Below, piece after piece: positions 35,601 to 47,149 of a DNA stretch of 64,000 bases. A program made the position numbers and the translations under genes. Where the stretch lies: the NCBI GenBank assembly GCA_026874595.1, contig CM049309.1, positions 16,570,576 to 16,634,575 of the forward strand. The letters are read 5' to 3'. Position 1 is the first letter of the stretch. Each line of letters opens with the position of its first letter. The DNA is from Sipunculus nudus. Its lineage: Eukaryota; Annelida; Sipuncula; Golfingiida; Sipunculidae. The notes under the pieces are model-generated. The model was not told the DNA's origin. It saw only the letters and a program-made list of their open reading frames with translations, and did not search any database.

Positions 35601-37660
35601 TCGTGATAAAAACGTTTGACTCTTAGTGTTTATTCCATATGTTAATGTTTCCTTACTACCGCTGTCACACATCTCCTAAACCCACAAGTGCTATTTCATT
35701 TGCCATTTATAGAATAGACCGAGTGGTTACATTCAATAGATTTTATTCAGTTTTACATACACGTCCAGCCTGGAGCCCGACTGAATGCACATTACCCCAT
35801 GTCGCCTGTTCGTTTCGCGAAATTAAATATTCGGCACTGGAGCAGCTTTCGTGTGTGAGTGATGAGGTCGAGTCTCGGTCTGTTCGACATCCAGACATTT
35901 AACATGTGGCCCGCACCATTTATCCATTACACTAATTATATTTATGAAAAATACGTAAATAAAAATAATCCAAGATGGCTGCCCTTTTTCTAGATTGCTC
36001 CCATTATTCAGGAGTCCTAAAAGGAAGTACAACCTTAAGTGAGAAAGCATGTCATGTAATAAATCGAATTGTAGTTTGACTGTGCCTATAAACATTTTAA
36101 TTAAAACTGTTTAAATATGTTAGTGAAATAGCGATTCTGTCATTTCCAGGTATTTGCCTCACATATATTATCTTGCAGGAACAGCCATTCATAATAGTAG
36201 GTTAACAGTGTTGGCCATTTTATTGCTTATTACAAATGTTTTAGTATTGAAAGGTACTTTACAATTTTCTGCAATTAAGATAAGACTGTGATAATTTGGA
36301 AAAAATTCAGATTGTAAAAAAAATGTCTTATAACTAAACCGATTATAAACAGGTTTTGCGACACTCCGACATCCCTGAATTTGCTTGTCACAGATTGTTG
36401 CAGCCTATCTAAGGATAGCTGAAACAATTTTAGAAGATTCATTATTTAATTATTTTGTTTATACAATTTGTATTGGTGTAGAAGCGTTTTTCATGTTTGC
36501 TAGAATACTGGAGCTGTTTAATTAAATGTGGAACAAGGTCTCTGAACACCTTTTCTATGATGTGGCATTTTTTGTCGCCTTAAATTTGCATGGATTAAAA
36601 ATATCGTGTCTTTTCTAAGCAAACTTAAACTTTAAGGATACAGGTACTGTTTAGACTGAATCCAAAAATGATTTTACAGACAGTATATTTAAACCAATGA
36701 TAGGTAAACAGTGATATTTCAATTACTGTTGCGCATGAGGTTGTATTTCTTATGAAAGAAGAAGAGTTTTGGCAGAACTATGCAGCATAATTTCCTTGAG
36801 TCAGAAAACCCGAATCTGTGCCACGTAGAACTCTTGGCACATTTAGATTGATGGAAATATATTTTTATGAGGTCCAACCTGTGAAATAGGTTTCTTTGAG
36901 AGAGGAAGTGTGATGACAGTAACGTATGTGATTTTTGCGACTACAAGCTCTTGATTAGCTGCAGTCAGAGAAGGTGAGTTCTGTAGAATTTGTATTGAAA
37001 AATGAATGCTTTTAGAGAGCAGAATAAGGTGAACTGCTATTCGTTATTAGCGAGTGTTACTGGATTAATTTGCTAACTTTATTGACTATCTGGGGAAGCA
37101 ATGTCGAGATGGATTCTTTTCCCGAGCACTGATGCTAAATATGGACTATTCGATGTTTGTAACCGAAATATAACAATAAATACTGTTGGATCCTGATTTG
37201 TTGAATGATGACTTAAGGATTGTTCGTTTAACATCATATAGACCCAGTCTGCTTGTCAAAGGGAGTCCTATTCCGGCCCACTTGCAGTAAATGCCGGACG
37301 GTTTTGGTTGACGTTGAAAATCCCTGTAACAGCCTAGGTATCCCGTCATGCATCTTATACCCGGTGACAACATAGCTCGTCAAGATATATCTGCATGGCT
37401 CTGGCTGATAGTCAGTAACTTTGGGCATCATACCAACGAGAATTGCGCGCTTACGGTTTTTGCACTGGCGCTAACCGGTTCTTTAAATGTGCTTCAGGGC
37501 CGGCTGACACCATGGTGTGTGACATCGTATTCCACAGAGAATTGTCCGAGGACTAAATGAATATTTAAATTCTTCCGCTGATATGGTTCTATGACTCCAT
37601 AAATTTTATTTAGATCAGTATCTATACCTCGTGAGGGTCTATTTTGAAATATAATAATCT
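35600..37660. other. No gene seen
   Basis: About 2 kb without recognisable coding or repeat structure. Short frames at 37146-37431 (minus) and 37348-37560 (plus) overlap each other and show no known domain. Confidence 0.4.
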
Positions 37661-37806
37661 AACCACATTCACCTGATGATCGGGGAGCACCCCGTGAAAC
37701 AGACTGTTGTGAATTAACAGTGTTGTTTTTCTCCAGAGTTATACCGCTCTGGCCTAGTCTGTAGGCCATAGAGCACTTTACATCGGAGGGTAACACTACC
37801 TTCTAG

Positions 37807-37845
<39 letters not shown>

Positions 37846-37858
37846 GATATATATATAT
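37660..37858 (+). repeat. Hammerhead-bearing short repeat, copy A
   Basis: Best-preserved copy. The order is ribozyme-like core (37673-37724), 'gttttt', a long hairpin GCTCTGGCCTA/TAGGCCATAGAGC (37750-37775), ACTTTACA, 'cggagggtaa' and 'ctaccttcta', then interrupted (TA)n to 37858. The whole unit before the microsatellite is about 140 bp and has no coding capacity, so it would be a SINE-like or retrozyme-like element. Confidence 0.65.
37673..37724 (+). ncRNA. Hammerhead-ribozyme-like core (copy A)
   Basis: CTGATGA (37673-37679), stem II CGGGG/CCCCG (37681-37685 with 37690-37694, with a U-U step next to the core), GAAAC (37696-37700). Stem III has an outer ACA/TGT and an inner CTGTT/AACAG (37704-37708 with 37716-37720). 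The predicted cleavage nucleotide is U 37724. Only two pairs of stem I are evident. Known hammerheads use CUGANGA and GAAA boxes placed this way, so the core match is strong although activity is not shown. Confidence 0.55.
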
Positions 37859-38149
37859 TTGAGCATTATTGCCAAACAATCTTACGGCTGTTCCAGGATC
37901 TACTACTGAGGGTAGATCATGTATGTGTAAAATAATATATCAGCTCAGGTGGAATATTACGATAATATATAGCCAATCAGTACCGGAAAAGATGGATTCA
38001 ATGTTGAAAGGGAAATAACAAGTTAGTTGATAAGACTGGTCAGTATTTCGTCACGTGTTGGCCTGTCATAGGAACTAATTAAAAATCCCGGTGGGATTCT
38101 CCACTGGACTCCCAGGAAGTGGCATTTTCGTAATGGACTGTTACGGGAC

Positions 38150-38530
38150 AATCTAGACTATCAGACTATTAAAGAACGGGGTAATATAATATATAGACTA
38201 TCAGATTATAAATTGGCCCCAAACAGTCCAGTTCTGGACGGACTAATAGAACGGGGCAATACAGACTATCATATTATAAATAGACCCCGAACACTTCAGT
38301 TCTCGACTAATAGAACGGAGTAATAAAGACTGTCATATTATAAATAGGCCCCGAACAGGTCAGTTCTGGACTAATAGAACGGAGTATTATAATATATAGA
38401 CTATCAGATGATAGATTGACCCCAAACAGTCCAGTTCTCGACTAATAGAACGGAGTAATAAAGATTATCATATTATAAATAGGCCACGAACAGTTCAGTT
38501 CTGGACTAATAGAACGGATAATATAGACTA
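38150..38530. repeat. ~65-75-bp minisatellite, about six copies
   Basis: Units of type 'agactatcatattataaata' + 'ggccccgaacagttcagttc' + 'tggactaatagaacggagta' repeat with small indels. Confidence 0.85.
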
Positions 38531-38634
38531 TGTGTGCATGTGACCAATGACCTTGAATACTAATTGGGGCATATATGATGTATACTGATTTCTCTTATTT
38601 AGAATTAATTCTGTTTCATAAATACAGTGTTAAG

Positions 38635-38930
38635 GTGTTTATTTCCCTTGTTGAAATTAGTCCATTTATCTTGTATAGACAATAATTATGTAATTTAACT
38701 AGTTGTTGCAGCTTAAATACAAAGTAAAGAAGGTGTTTATTTCCCTTGTTGAAATTAGTCCACTTATCTTAAATTCTTTATTACCATTTCCTCTGTCCGG
38801 ATTTAACCAATACATATTTTCCTAGCAACAAATAAGTGGAATGCAGGGAGAAAAGGACAATAATTATGTATTTTAAAGAGTTTTTCAAGATTCTTAAACT
38901 AGTTGTTACAGCTTAAGGTACAACAGACAA
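38635..38930. repeat. Interleaved short direct duplications
   Basis: 'aaggtgtttatttcccttg' + 'ttgaaattagtcca' occurs at 38633 and 38728. 'gacaataattatgta' and 'aactagttgtt(g/a)cagcttaa' also occur twice each. Confidence 0.7.
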
Positions 38931-41500
38931 TGCCAAATCCTAATGCTGGATCCTGCTTCTTTCTTAACAAACAGTGGCAAACTATCTGTTTCAAGAATCT
39001 AGGGACTCCTTCACTCATTTTGTTTGGCAGAACAGTAGAAACAATATTTTTCTGCTGAATGAAAAGAAATTTACGTTATAAACGGCTGCCAATTACCTAT
39101 CTTTTCTATACAACTCATGTGATTTACATATTAATGGATTGGAGGAAATTCCCGTTAGAAAAGTGACGGATGTTTGGGCTTATTTATCTGCAGGATGGCA
39201 GGAAACAAAGTAAAGGTGACACATGAAAAACACGTAAACTAAGGTTGTTGATTGCATGTATGTAGATATTATGAGGCCACCAGTTGAGGAACGCCCTTTT
39301 CATTACTTTGGTTCGTCTAATTTACAGCCAGACACCCTTGGTGAATGGTTTTGGTATTTTGTTTATGTATCTTGTCGTCCCCATCCCATGTTATAAAGTC
39401 ACCCGTGGATATAAACAGGATGAACACCCTGTGAGCAGTGGGGCCGGTCTTGCCTGTTTTCATAAAAGGTTCAAGGAATTATATTCAACTAATATATGTT
39501 AGATATCGGAGCAGGTTCAGTCAAGGAATGTGTGGGGAAGCCTGGGTGGTTTGCAGAAAAAAAAATAAACATGATGCTGTCAATAACGGAAATTAAGCCT
39601 TTAATGTGAGTACACGAGCAAAAACTTTTAAAGATAATTACCTGAACTACATTTTAAACGGAAAATACAAATTCACGTACTTTACAGGGACATTTAAAAG
39701 ATAACACCTTGTGCTGTTGTTTTTAGTTTGGTTAAATTAAAGTGATTTATGCAGCGAATATTATGATGGCGTAAAAATCAACCAAGCTGTTTTTGGGATA
39801 CAATATCCCAGTCATTACTAACAAACATACATTATTCATTTCTGTTTACATGCTGCACTGCCCGAGCTGTATTTTCTTTATTTACAGAAACCTCTTAATT
39901 AAGACTTTCAATCTCTTATTTTTCCGAGTTTTCAGTTTGCCATTTTCCACCTCTACATCGGGAATACTGTGCTTCATTTTATAAAGCATTTCCTGAATGT
40001 CTTGAGGCTGACTCAGTAACGGTCTTTTTCAACCCTTTACAGTTCATTTTTTTAATTTTCTTTTTAATGGCATTCATTTACAGTTACTTGTATGTTTTTT
40101 TTTTCACAGAGCCATACATTTTTTCAACTGGTTCTTGTTATTCCATTTCAGAACTTGTTACTTCTAAAGTTTAAAGATTGAACCTTTATACTAACATGGT
40201 CAAATTCCACCTACAGCTGGTACACACCAAAGGGAAAATGTGTTCAACTGTAACATATCGTGTGAAATCTGTAGTAATGCAACTTGGATTCCCATGACCT
40301 CAATCACAATTGTTATCGTTCAATAAAAGCTGCTTAGAACAATATATTATCACTTAGATCAAGCCGCCGCCAGCAAGGAGTCACAGTATGCTGTTATGTG
40401 AAACTGGGTCGCCATTAAAATCAAGGAGCTTTCACATGGCCCCACATAGAGCAACCAACAACTAGACGCAGATAATAACCTTCTCTGCGATGGTAATAAT
40501 TATATGAGAATATTATTAGATATACATAAGATATACATACTGAAAAAAATGGTGACCACGCATATCCGAAACCCCAAATATACGAACAAATTTTGTCCCA
40601 AAGCATTCGGATATTCGAAGTTCTACAGTACTTTTTTAAACCAAAGTTGGGAAATTACACTATGTCCGCAAATATATATATATAAACATAAATTATAATA
40701 ATAAGCCTAACTAAAATATACAAGCCTGATAATTCACCATAAAGCACTTTAAGACAGTACAAATCATTACTGGACACAACATACATGCATTCCTTATAAG
40801 CTATCCGTAAAAAAATAAAATTACTATCATGCACGGACGAACATATTAACACTACACATAAGAAACAGACGGACTGCGGCATATTAAGCTCTCACTAAAG
40901 CAAAAAGGGGAAAGGGTATCTTGCGAGTAAAAATCTCATTGTATATAGATACAACACTCGGTAAAAATTTTTTTTATATCATTGTGTACCAGTGTGTGGT
41001 GTGCTACGACGAAATTTATCAAAGCAACGTCGAAGTGGATGTGTGTCGTCCTCCATAATGCAGCAACGTTTTGCCTTCAATTTGATTTGATACCGTGTTG
41101 TGTTTTCATCAAGTGGCAATGACGTATCAGCTTAATGTATACACACTATAAAATATCATTTTAATATTTGTTTCAGTTGATGCCAGGAATCGTTTTATAG
41201 ACATAAAATTATCCCTATTTTTAAATGCCTCATTGGCCAGGGAAGAATTAAAGATTATTCCATTCAGCTTGGCGATAACCGTCATATGGAATATTATCTT
41301 GGAGCACCTAATACCTTTCGAACCTACATGCTCTTTGCGACAACTTTTTGTTGTAGTTCTTAAGGTCTGGAATAAGAAAATAAAATTCCGGATGGAGTGG
41401 TTTAAAGTCGTAGATCTGCGTAGGTGGACGTATGTAGTCTCATTGTGCTATTCTACATATATAAGGACTAATTTGTTCCGTTATCTACCGACATTTCGAC
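38930..41500. other. No gene seen
   Basis: AT-rich sequence downstream of FkbM paralogue 2. I find no repeat array, tRNA or domain. It may include that gene's 3' UTR near its right edge. Confidence 0.4.
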
Positions 41501-41507
41501 GTAGTTA

Positions 41508-42237
41508 TTAACACAAAAATTGACCCAAGTTTTTGTTTATGAATACATCATTCGGAGTACAAATCCCGTGTTCACAGAATTCACCTATATCCCATTCTGC
41601 TTGAAGGTATCCGTGATGTTTCAGTAGTTCTCGAACCATGAGATCTCTGATGTCTCCATGCCCCATTTCAATCAGAAACACGCGCACTGGTATTGTCCAA
41701 TCAAACGTGTTCAGAACCATAAGCTCCGCCCCTTCAACGTCCAGACTGAAGAAATCTATCAAATTTATGCCCGCTTCCCGGAGCAAATCCCCCATGGGCA
41801 TGCACGGTACTTCAATGGTTTTGTTGGATTTCAGATAAAGTGCTTTATGTCTGTCAGTCATATAGTCCTTTATTCCACCACTGAAGGAATCTCCCGCAAA
41901 AGTCACAGTTTTCTGTCCTTTTGGACAGATTGCTTTTCCCTTCACAAAGGCCCTAGGTCGGTTTTTACGAAGTTTCTCAACATTTGAGGGTAAGGCTTCT
42001 ATCAAAACCCCGCTCCAGCCAAGAGCATCCTCGAAAAATTTGCTGTTACTGTATTCCACCCCGTCTAAAGCTCCGATCTCAACAAACGTTCCGTTACAAA
42101 CGAGAGGTTCTGAAAAGATTTTTTGTAATAAACCTCTGTCCTCACCGCTTTCGCTGTAGAAACGTACCCCCGGCTTTTGACGACAATCTGTAAAGGACAA
42201 AAACTTAATAATATTTATGGCTCAAGTGAGTCGTCCA

Positions 42238-42294
<57 letters not shown>

Positions 42295-42792
42295 AATTAA
42301 GCCTCTCCAAGTGAGGGAGGCTAAAAGAAGTTGCTGAACCTATTTCTAATTAAATATTTAGGTAAATATTTTTTTCACAGAAATCACTAATATGACTAAG
42401 TTTCAATAGCTTAAATTTTTGGCGCAATATTATTCTTAGGTAACAGATTTGCACCTAATATTCATTTTTACATTGAGCATATTGCCAAAGGCTGTGGACT
42501 TTGTAGCGGATTCTATTTTATCGCCATAATTTGTCCCTGTGTTCGCTAGATCTCCATTATGGCTGATTTCCGAAAACCGACCTTTGAGCCATATGTGACC
42601 GATATGTACCAGATATTTCTTTTTACGTAAAAATTGTTTTTTAGGTCGTCATTAATTATTATTAATTGCCATGTAGTCACATAAGTAGTAAGTAGATATA
42701 TAGTTACAATCGCCACTATATTGGCACTGTATGCCGCCCGTGAATATGGTAATTTCTGCCTGTGTATTGCCCAATTATATGACGGTGCACGG

Positions 42793-42851
<59 letters not shown>

Positions 42852-43008
42852 TGGAAAGGGTATACACAGAAAAGTCGGGTCACTGCCGGTGGGATTCGAA
42901 CCCACAATCTTCCGATTCCCGGTGCGGCTGCCTTAACAACTTAACCACCGACTTTCTGTGTATATCCTTTCCATCTCTAAACATTGAACCAGCATGGCTA
43001 TTCACATA

Positions 43009-43059
<51 letters not shown>

Positions 43060-43228
43060 CCCGAATGTTAGTAGTTTGCTTACCACTGATACAGTTACGT
43101 TTTACAGGATGTCTCACTTTGAAAATATCCCCCATTGGCAGACCTTTTGAGAGAAGCCACAGTCCAACTCCAACGATGAACAATCCTGCCATCTGGCGAC
43201 ATATCGCATTTATTCCACTTGACACCAT
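41508..43228 (-). CDS. FkbM-family methyltransferase, type II membrane protein, paralogue 2
   Basis: Coding exons 43228-43084 (exon starts at 43254 after 'cgcag') and 42187-41508, with donor GTAAG at 43083 and acceptor 'tttacag' ending at 42188. The joined frame is 275 codons with TAA, exactly the length of paralogue 1. Its first exon is also 171 bp, and the intron has the same phase. Residues ~13-27 (MAGLFIVGVGLWLL) form the anchor. The catalytic domain shows FVEIGALDG, GVLIEALP and FSLDVEGAE. It is about three-quarters identical to paralogue 1 in exon 2 but less so in the anchor exon. Most cysteines and the NGT sequon are shared. No disabling change is seen. The intron holds a tRNA-like element and microsatellites. 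Function is inferred only from the family. Confidence 0.85.
42243..42291. repeat. (TA)n microsatellite in FkbM paralogue 2 intron
   Basis: TA tract about 55 bp inside the intron from the acceptor side of the last exon. Confidence 0.95.
42797..43059. repeat. (TA)n and (TA)n(TG)n tracts around the tRNA-like element
   Basis: TA tract at 42797-42849 and TA/TG tract at about 43006-43059. They bracket the palindromic element, as if it had inserted in or grown next to a microsatellite. Confidence 0.9.
42850..42975 (-). mobile_element. 126-bp tRNA-like element in palindromic arms
   Basis: Arms GATGGAAAGGGTATACACAG + AAAAGTC (42850-42876) and GACTTTCTGTGTATATCC + TTTCCATC (42951-42975) are near-perfect reverse complements. 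They enclose a minus-strand tRNA-like sequence at 42874-42952. It has an A-box TGGTTAAGTTG, a perfect B-box GGTTCGAATCC with T-stem GTGGG/CCCAC, and terminal GTCGG/CCGAC pairing. The anticodon stem is poor and positions 6-9 are short, so a decoding tRNA is unlikely. The arms do not resemble a known SINE tail. The element lies in the intron of FkbM paralogue 2, read in the same direction. Confidence 0.65.
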
Positions 43229-43259
43229 TTTGCTGGCCTCGCCAAAAGATGTTGCTGCG

Positions 43260-44290
43260 ACTAACAGATTACAGAAATGTTGTTTTATATTGTACATATG
43301 TAGTGCAATATTTTCATTTGACGTTGACCAGTATACATAAAAGACGGTTTCTTTATCCTATGTTTATATTATTATGTAATTTTAAAACTGTTTAAGAACC
43401 TAACTGACGGACAGAATATGGTAGCTTATTCCATGTTTGAGTGGTTGACAGGAAATAAAGACGTTTTATACAGCCACGGGCTGTACATTGTAGGGGAGGC
43501 ATTTCGGGGAACTAGTAAAATATAATGGCATGAGGAGTTCCTAAAAAAATTACAAATTTGGTCCTTTTCAAGATTTGTTAGAAAATCTAAATGTTTTGTG
43601 TTGTTTGGCTGTGTGTCCCATTTCAAGTATTCAAGGATTTATAAACTGGGCATCGGAACCAACCGAATGATTTGCGAACGATCTCTTTAGAGGCAAGCTA
43701 CGCAAGAAGAAATACAGATCCGTCTACGTTTACAGAAGTCCCCAGGGGGCACTGACAAGAGTAAAACCTGGAAGGAGACCAGTAGCCCAATGGTGTTGGG
43801 GTTTGGGTGTCTGTCTTACACGTAGTGCGGACAGTATTTTGACGAATTCTGTTGCTCTTTTCTTGGAATGTATAAAGAATTCCCGAAATTCCATGATATT
43901 TAAATAGTCGGAAACAACCTGCAATGCCCATTACCACGATTCCTATACTCTTACAACAATCTCCTTAATACAAACGTTTACTCTATCCTTAATATATTGA
44001 GTACTACCTATATTTATTTTCTTTATATACTACTGGTTATAGAATTAAGTGTTAATTTATGTAATGTGAAAAATAATCTTTCACCCAGACCTATGTAGGA
44101 GTTATTTTGTCTTTAAGGTCGCATTTGAATAAAAATCCGTGATAAAATGTTCGGCGGGATGAACCCCCCTGACCGTTTGCCACAGGTTCAACATACGTAT
44201 CAATTAAGTATCAGTATTACTTTTTAGAGTTCAAAACTGAATTAAAGCTACACTGCAATACTGTTTATAACCGTTTAATGAAACACTACC
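43260..44290. other. Upstream flank of FkbM paralogue 2, no gene seen
   Basis: It may hold the promoter or a leader exon. Two overlapping minus-strand frames at 43698-43937 have no recognisable content. Confidence 0.4.
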
Positions 44291-44299
44291 TACAGGCAA

Positions 44300-44430
44300 A
44301 TGTTGTAGAGCAACTGTAGAGCACCAGGCCCTGATTGGGGTCGACCACGAACAATCTTACGGTTCCACTGGTGATACCGGTACTCGAACCCGCGATCTGT
44401 GCTCTTAGCAGTCTTGTGTGCTGTCGAGAC
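44300..44430 (-). pseudogene. tRNA-derived (SINE-like) sequence
   Basis: On the minus strand, GTGGTCTCGACAGC (degenerate A-box) is followed by GCTAAGAGCACAGATCGCGG and the B-box-like GGTTCGAGTACC. A-box mismatches and one B-box mismatch argue against a working tRNA. 'acaatcttacgg' downstream also occurs at 37878, a hint of a dispersed SINE body. Confidence 0.45.
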
Positions 44431-44919
44431 CACGGAATCCGGTAAAATGCAAAGTTTAACATAAAACTGCAACATATCAGTTATTTCACTTCGAGAATTA
44501 AATTTAAAAGATTACATTTTGCAAGTAAGAAACGTAAATGCGCTTCTTTGACTTGTTTAAAAACGATTGAAATTTTCTATCCTTATTTAGAAGAAATATA
44601 AATATTAAATACTAAACCTCCCTACAGTTTGACTACATAACGCAAAGACATAAAAGAACAGTTTTTTAGGCATTTTATGTTGAAAATTGCCTCAAAATGT
44701 CCTCTTTACATTGCATAATAAAAAAAAAAATCCAATATGGGAGGGGGATACCCCCTCCCATACCCTCCCCATGCAGGTACCTGTTATTAACCTTAATCGG
44801 AAACCATGGTTCATATTTGAAAATATAAATATATTTTCATACACTAAAATATATAACGTATAGTAATAATATTAATAATTATAATAAATATATATACATA
44901 TATATATATATACGTATAT

Positions 44920-45675
44920 TGTTACGGAACCTAATATAAACAGATCACGTATGCGTGATGAACAGAAATTTTGTAATGGAGATAAAAAATCAGATTCTGT
45001 ATTACTAGGCAGCGGGAAATGTCTAGAGGAATGAATAAAGAAATCAGTGTTTTTTTGTCAACAAATAACTATAATTAATTCCTAAAACAACCCTAACAAT
45101 AAAATAAACTAAATCAATACAATTATACAGTGAAACAGCGGTATAGCAACAATTCAATTCAATCACACAGAAAGATAATGGTACAGTACCTCGAGACCAA
45201 CAGTGTCACCAAGATAAATCCTTTGAATGTAAACTCTCGGAGAATGACAGTCCAGTGGAAAGTTCTTCCAACAACATAGAAAGTAAACTGAAGTCCAATG
45301 TATAAAATCCAGGAAAGTTCTTAAAATATCTATAATTGCCGCATTCGTCGGATAAGGTCTGAAACGCTTCTGCGTCCGCTGGTATCTGCTCTGCTGTCTG
45401 CCTACTGGTTCTAAAAAACAGCCCTTTATATACCTTCACAACCTAGCCGGGAACCTTCCACTTCTCGAAAAGTCGACCCTACTCCTCAGTAAACACGCGT
45501 TTGAGGAATTCTCTAGAAAGATATAGCCGTGTGTCTCTACGCATACCAGGCTAATCACGTGACCGACGACCAAGCGTGAAAACTCAAGGCCCACATGACA
45601 ACGAGAGTTCAACCAGTACGGAATGTAACAACAACACGAGTTACGCCCGTGTCACATATTAGAGCACCTATAACA
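44920..45675 (-). repeat. 3' LTR of the Gmr1-like element
   Basis: It begins TGTTACGG and ends TATAACA on the plus strand, the TG...CA form expected at LTR termini (756 bp). The minus-strand TATA box GGTATATAAAGG lies at about 45423-45436. It is homologous to the solo LTR at 30750-31515. Confidence 0.8.
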
Positions 45676-45686
45676 CTCCACCTCCT
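45676..45686 (-). promoter_or_regulatory. Polypurine tract
   Basis: Minus strand AGGAGGTGGAG directly adjoins the LTR, where plus-strand priming of LTR elements begins. Confidence 0.65.
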
Positions 45687-45689
45687 GTA

Positions 45690-47110
45690 AGAAAAAAGAA
45701 AGTTTTCACAGAAAACTTTCTTTTTGCGATCACAATCACTAAAATTTTACAACATCTCAAAATCATCTTATCTACAACATAACATAAACATCTTGTTAAG
45801 CAATCAGCAAGTACATTGTCTTTCCCTTTAATATGTATGATATCAAGACTGTAATCCTGTAAGAACAAACTCCATCTCAACAATCTTTGATTTTTACACT
45901 TCAACTTGTTCATGAACGTGAGAGGATTGTGATCACTGAGGACAATGATAGGCCTGACTGATGAAGTAACATAAGCCAAAGATAACCAAAACCAAAGCCA
46001 AACATTCTTTTTCAATAGTGGAGTAGCTTTTCTGGTTTGCATTAAACTTTATTGGGAAATAACAAATTGGATGATCTATGCCACCATTGCCTTCTTGTAA
46101 GAACACAGCACCAGCAGCAGTATCACTAGCATCTACAGCTAACGTAAAAGGTACTGAAAAGTCTGGAGCTGCTAAAACTGGTGAACTTTGCAGAATGGCT
46201 TTCAAATTCTGAAATGCATTTTTACAATGAACATTCCATACAAATTTTTGTTTCTTCTTTAACAAAATAGTCAAAGGTTCAGCTACAGCAGAAAAATTTG
46301 GACAAAACAACCTCTAGTATCCAACCATACCAAGAAAACGCATTATTTGCTTTTTGTTTTCTGGTCTAGGAATTGCAGAAATAGCACTTATCTTAGCATC
46401 AACAGGTTTTACCTTACCCTGCCCTACAATATGACCCAAAAATGTTACTTGTGCATGACAAAACTCAGATTTCACTATGTTGACGGTGAGACGTGCTTCA
46501 TTGAGTCTTTCGAAGAGGTTGGGAAGAATTTGCAGATGTTTCTCCCAGGTGTCGCTGTACACGATGAGGTCATTAATATATGACAACCATACGAATGAGA
46601 CGCTGGAACGTGGCTGGCGAGTTCTTCATGCCAAACGGCATAACTTTATACTGGCACAGTCGTTGCGGCGTCACAAATGCGGACATTTCTTTCGCTCGTT
46701 CTGTCAGCGGAACTTGCCAGAATCCTTTTAACAAGTCAAACTTGGAAACATCTGGAGCTACCGACTCTATCAATACAGTCATCGATCCTCGGAATCGGGA
46801 ACATGTCAGTCTTGGTGAAAGAGTTCAGTTTTCGATTAAATGTGCACATACGGTAACTTCCATCAGGTTTTGGCAAAAGAATTCATTGTGAACTCCAGTT
46901 ACTGTTACTAGGTTCAATGAAATCATTGTCCAGCAAATATTGAATCTCATCCTGTAGATACTTTTGCTTTTCTGGATTCAGTCTATATGGATGTTGCTTG
47001 ACTGCGCTTGCCTCGCCAACATCGACGTCACGGCACAACATGTTAGTTCGCGTTGGAATGTCACCAAACAAATGTTCATAATTCCACAGCAGGTTCTTGA
47101 GGTCTTGTTG
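45690..47110 (-). pseudogene. Gypsy-type reverse transcriptase and RNase H, broken
   Basis: N-terminal PYRLNPEKQKYLQDEI and LLDNDFIEPSNSNW (47010-46890), then motif A (DVSKFDLLKGFWQVPL), motif B (FGMKNSPATFQRLI), and motif C written YIND where gypsy RTs usually have Y-[IVL]-D-D, so the first catalytic aspartate of the pair is lost. The connection shows FLGHIVG. RNase H shows LAVDASDTAAGAVFLQ, SDHNPLTFM and KGKDNVLADCLTR, ending next to the polypurine tract. At least four frame breaks separate the pieces. Location between integrase and LTR fixes the element's domain order. Confidence 0.85.
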
Positions 47111-47149
47111 TTCTTGTGCGGTAAGGTGTGACAGTTAAGTATCCAGGTT

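Noticed and set aside
37146-37560. Overlapping open frames on both strands, one with a Cys-containing GYLGCYRDF start resembling a WSC domain
   Set aside because: The remaining WSC cysteine pattern is absent, and several frames overlap without preference.
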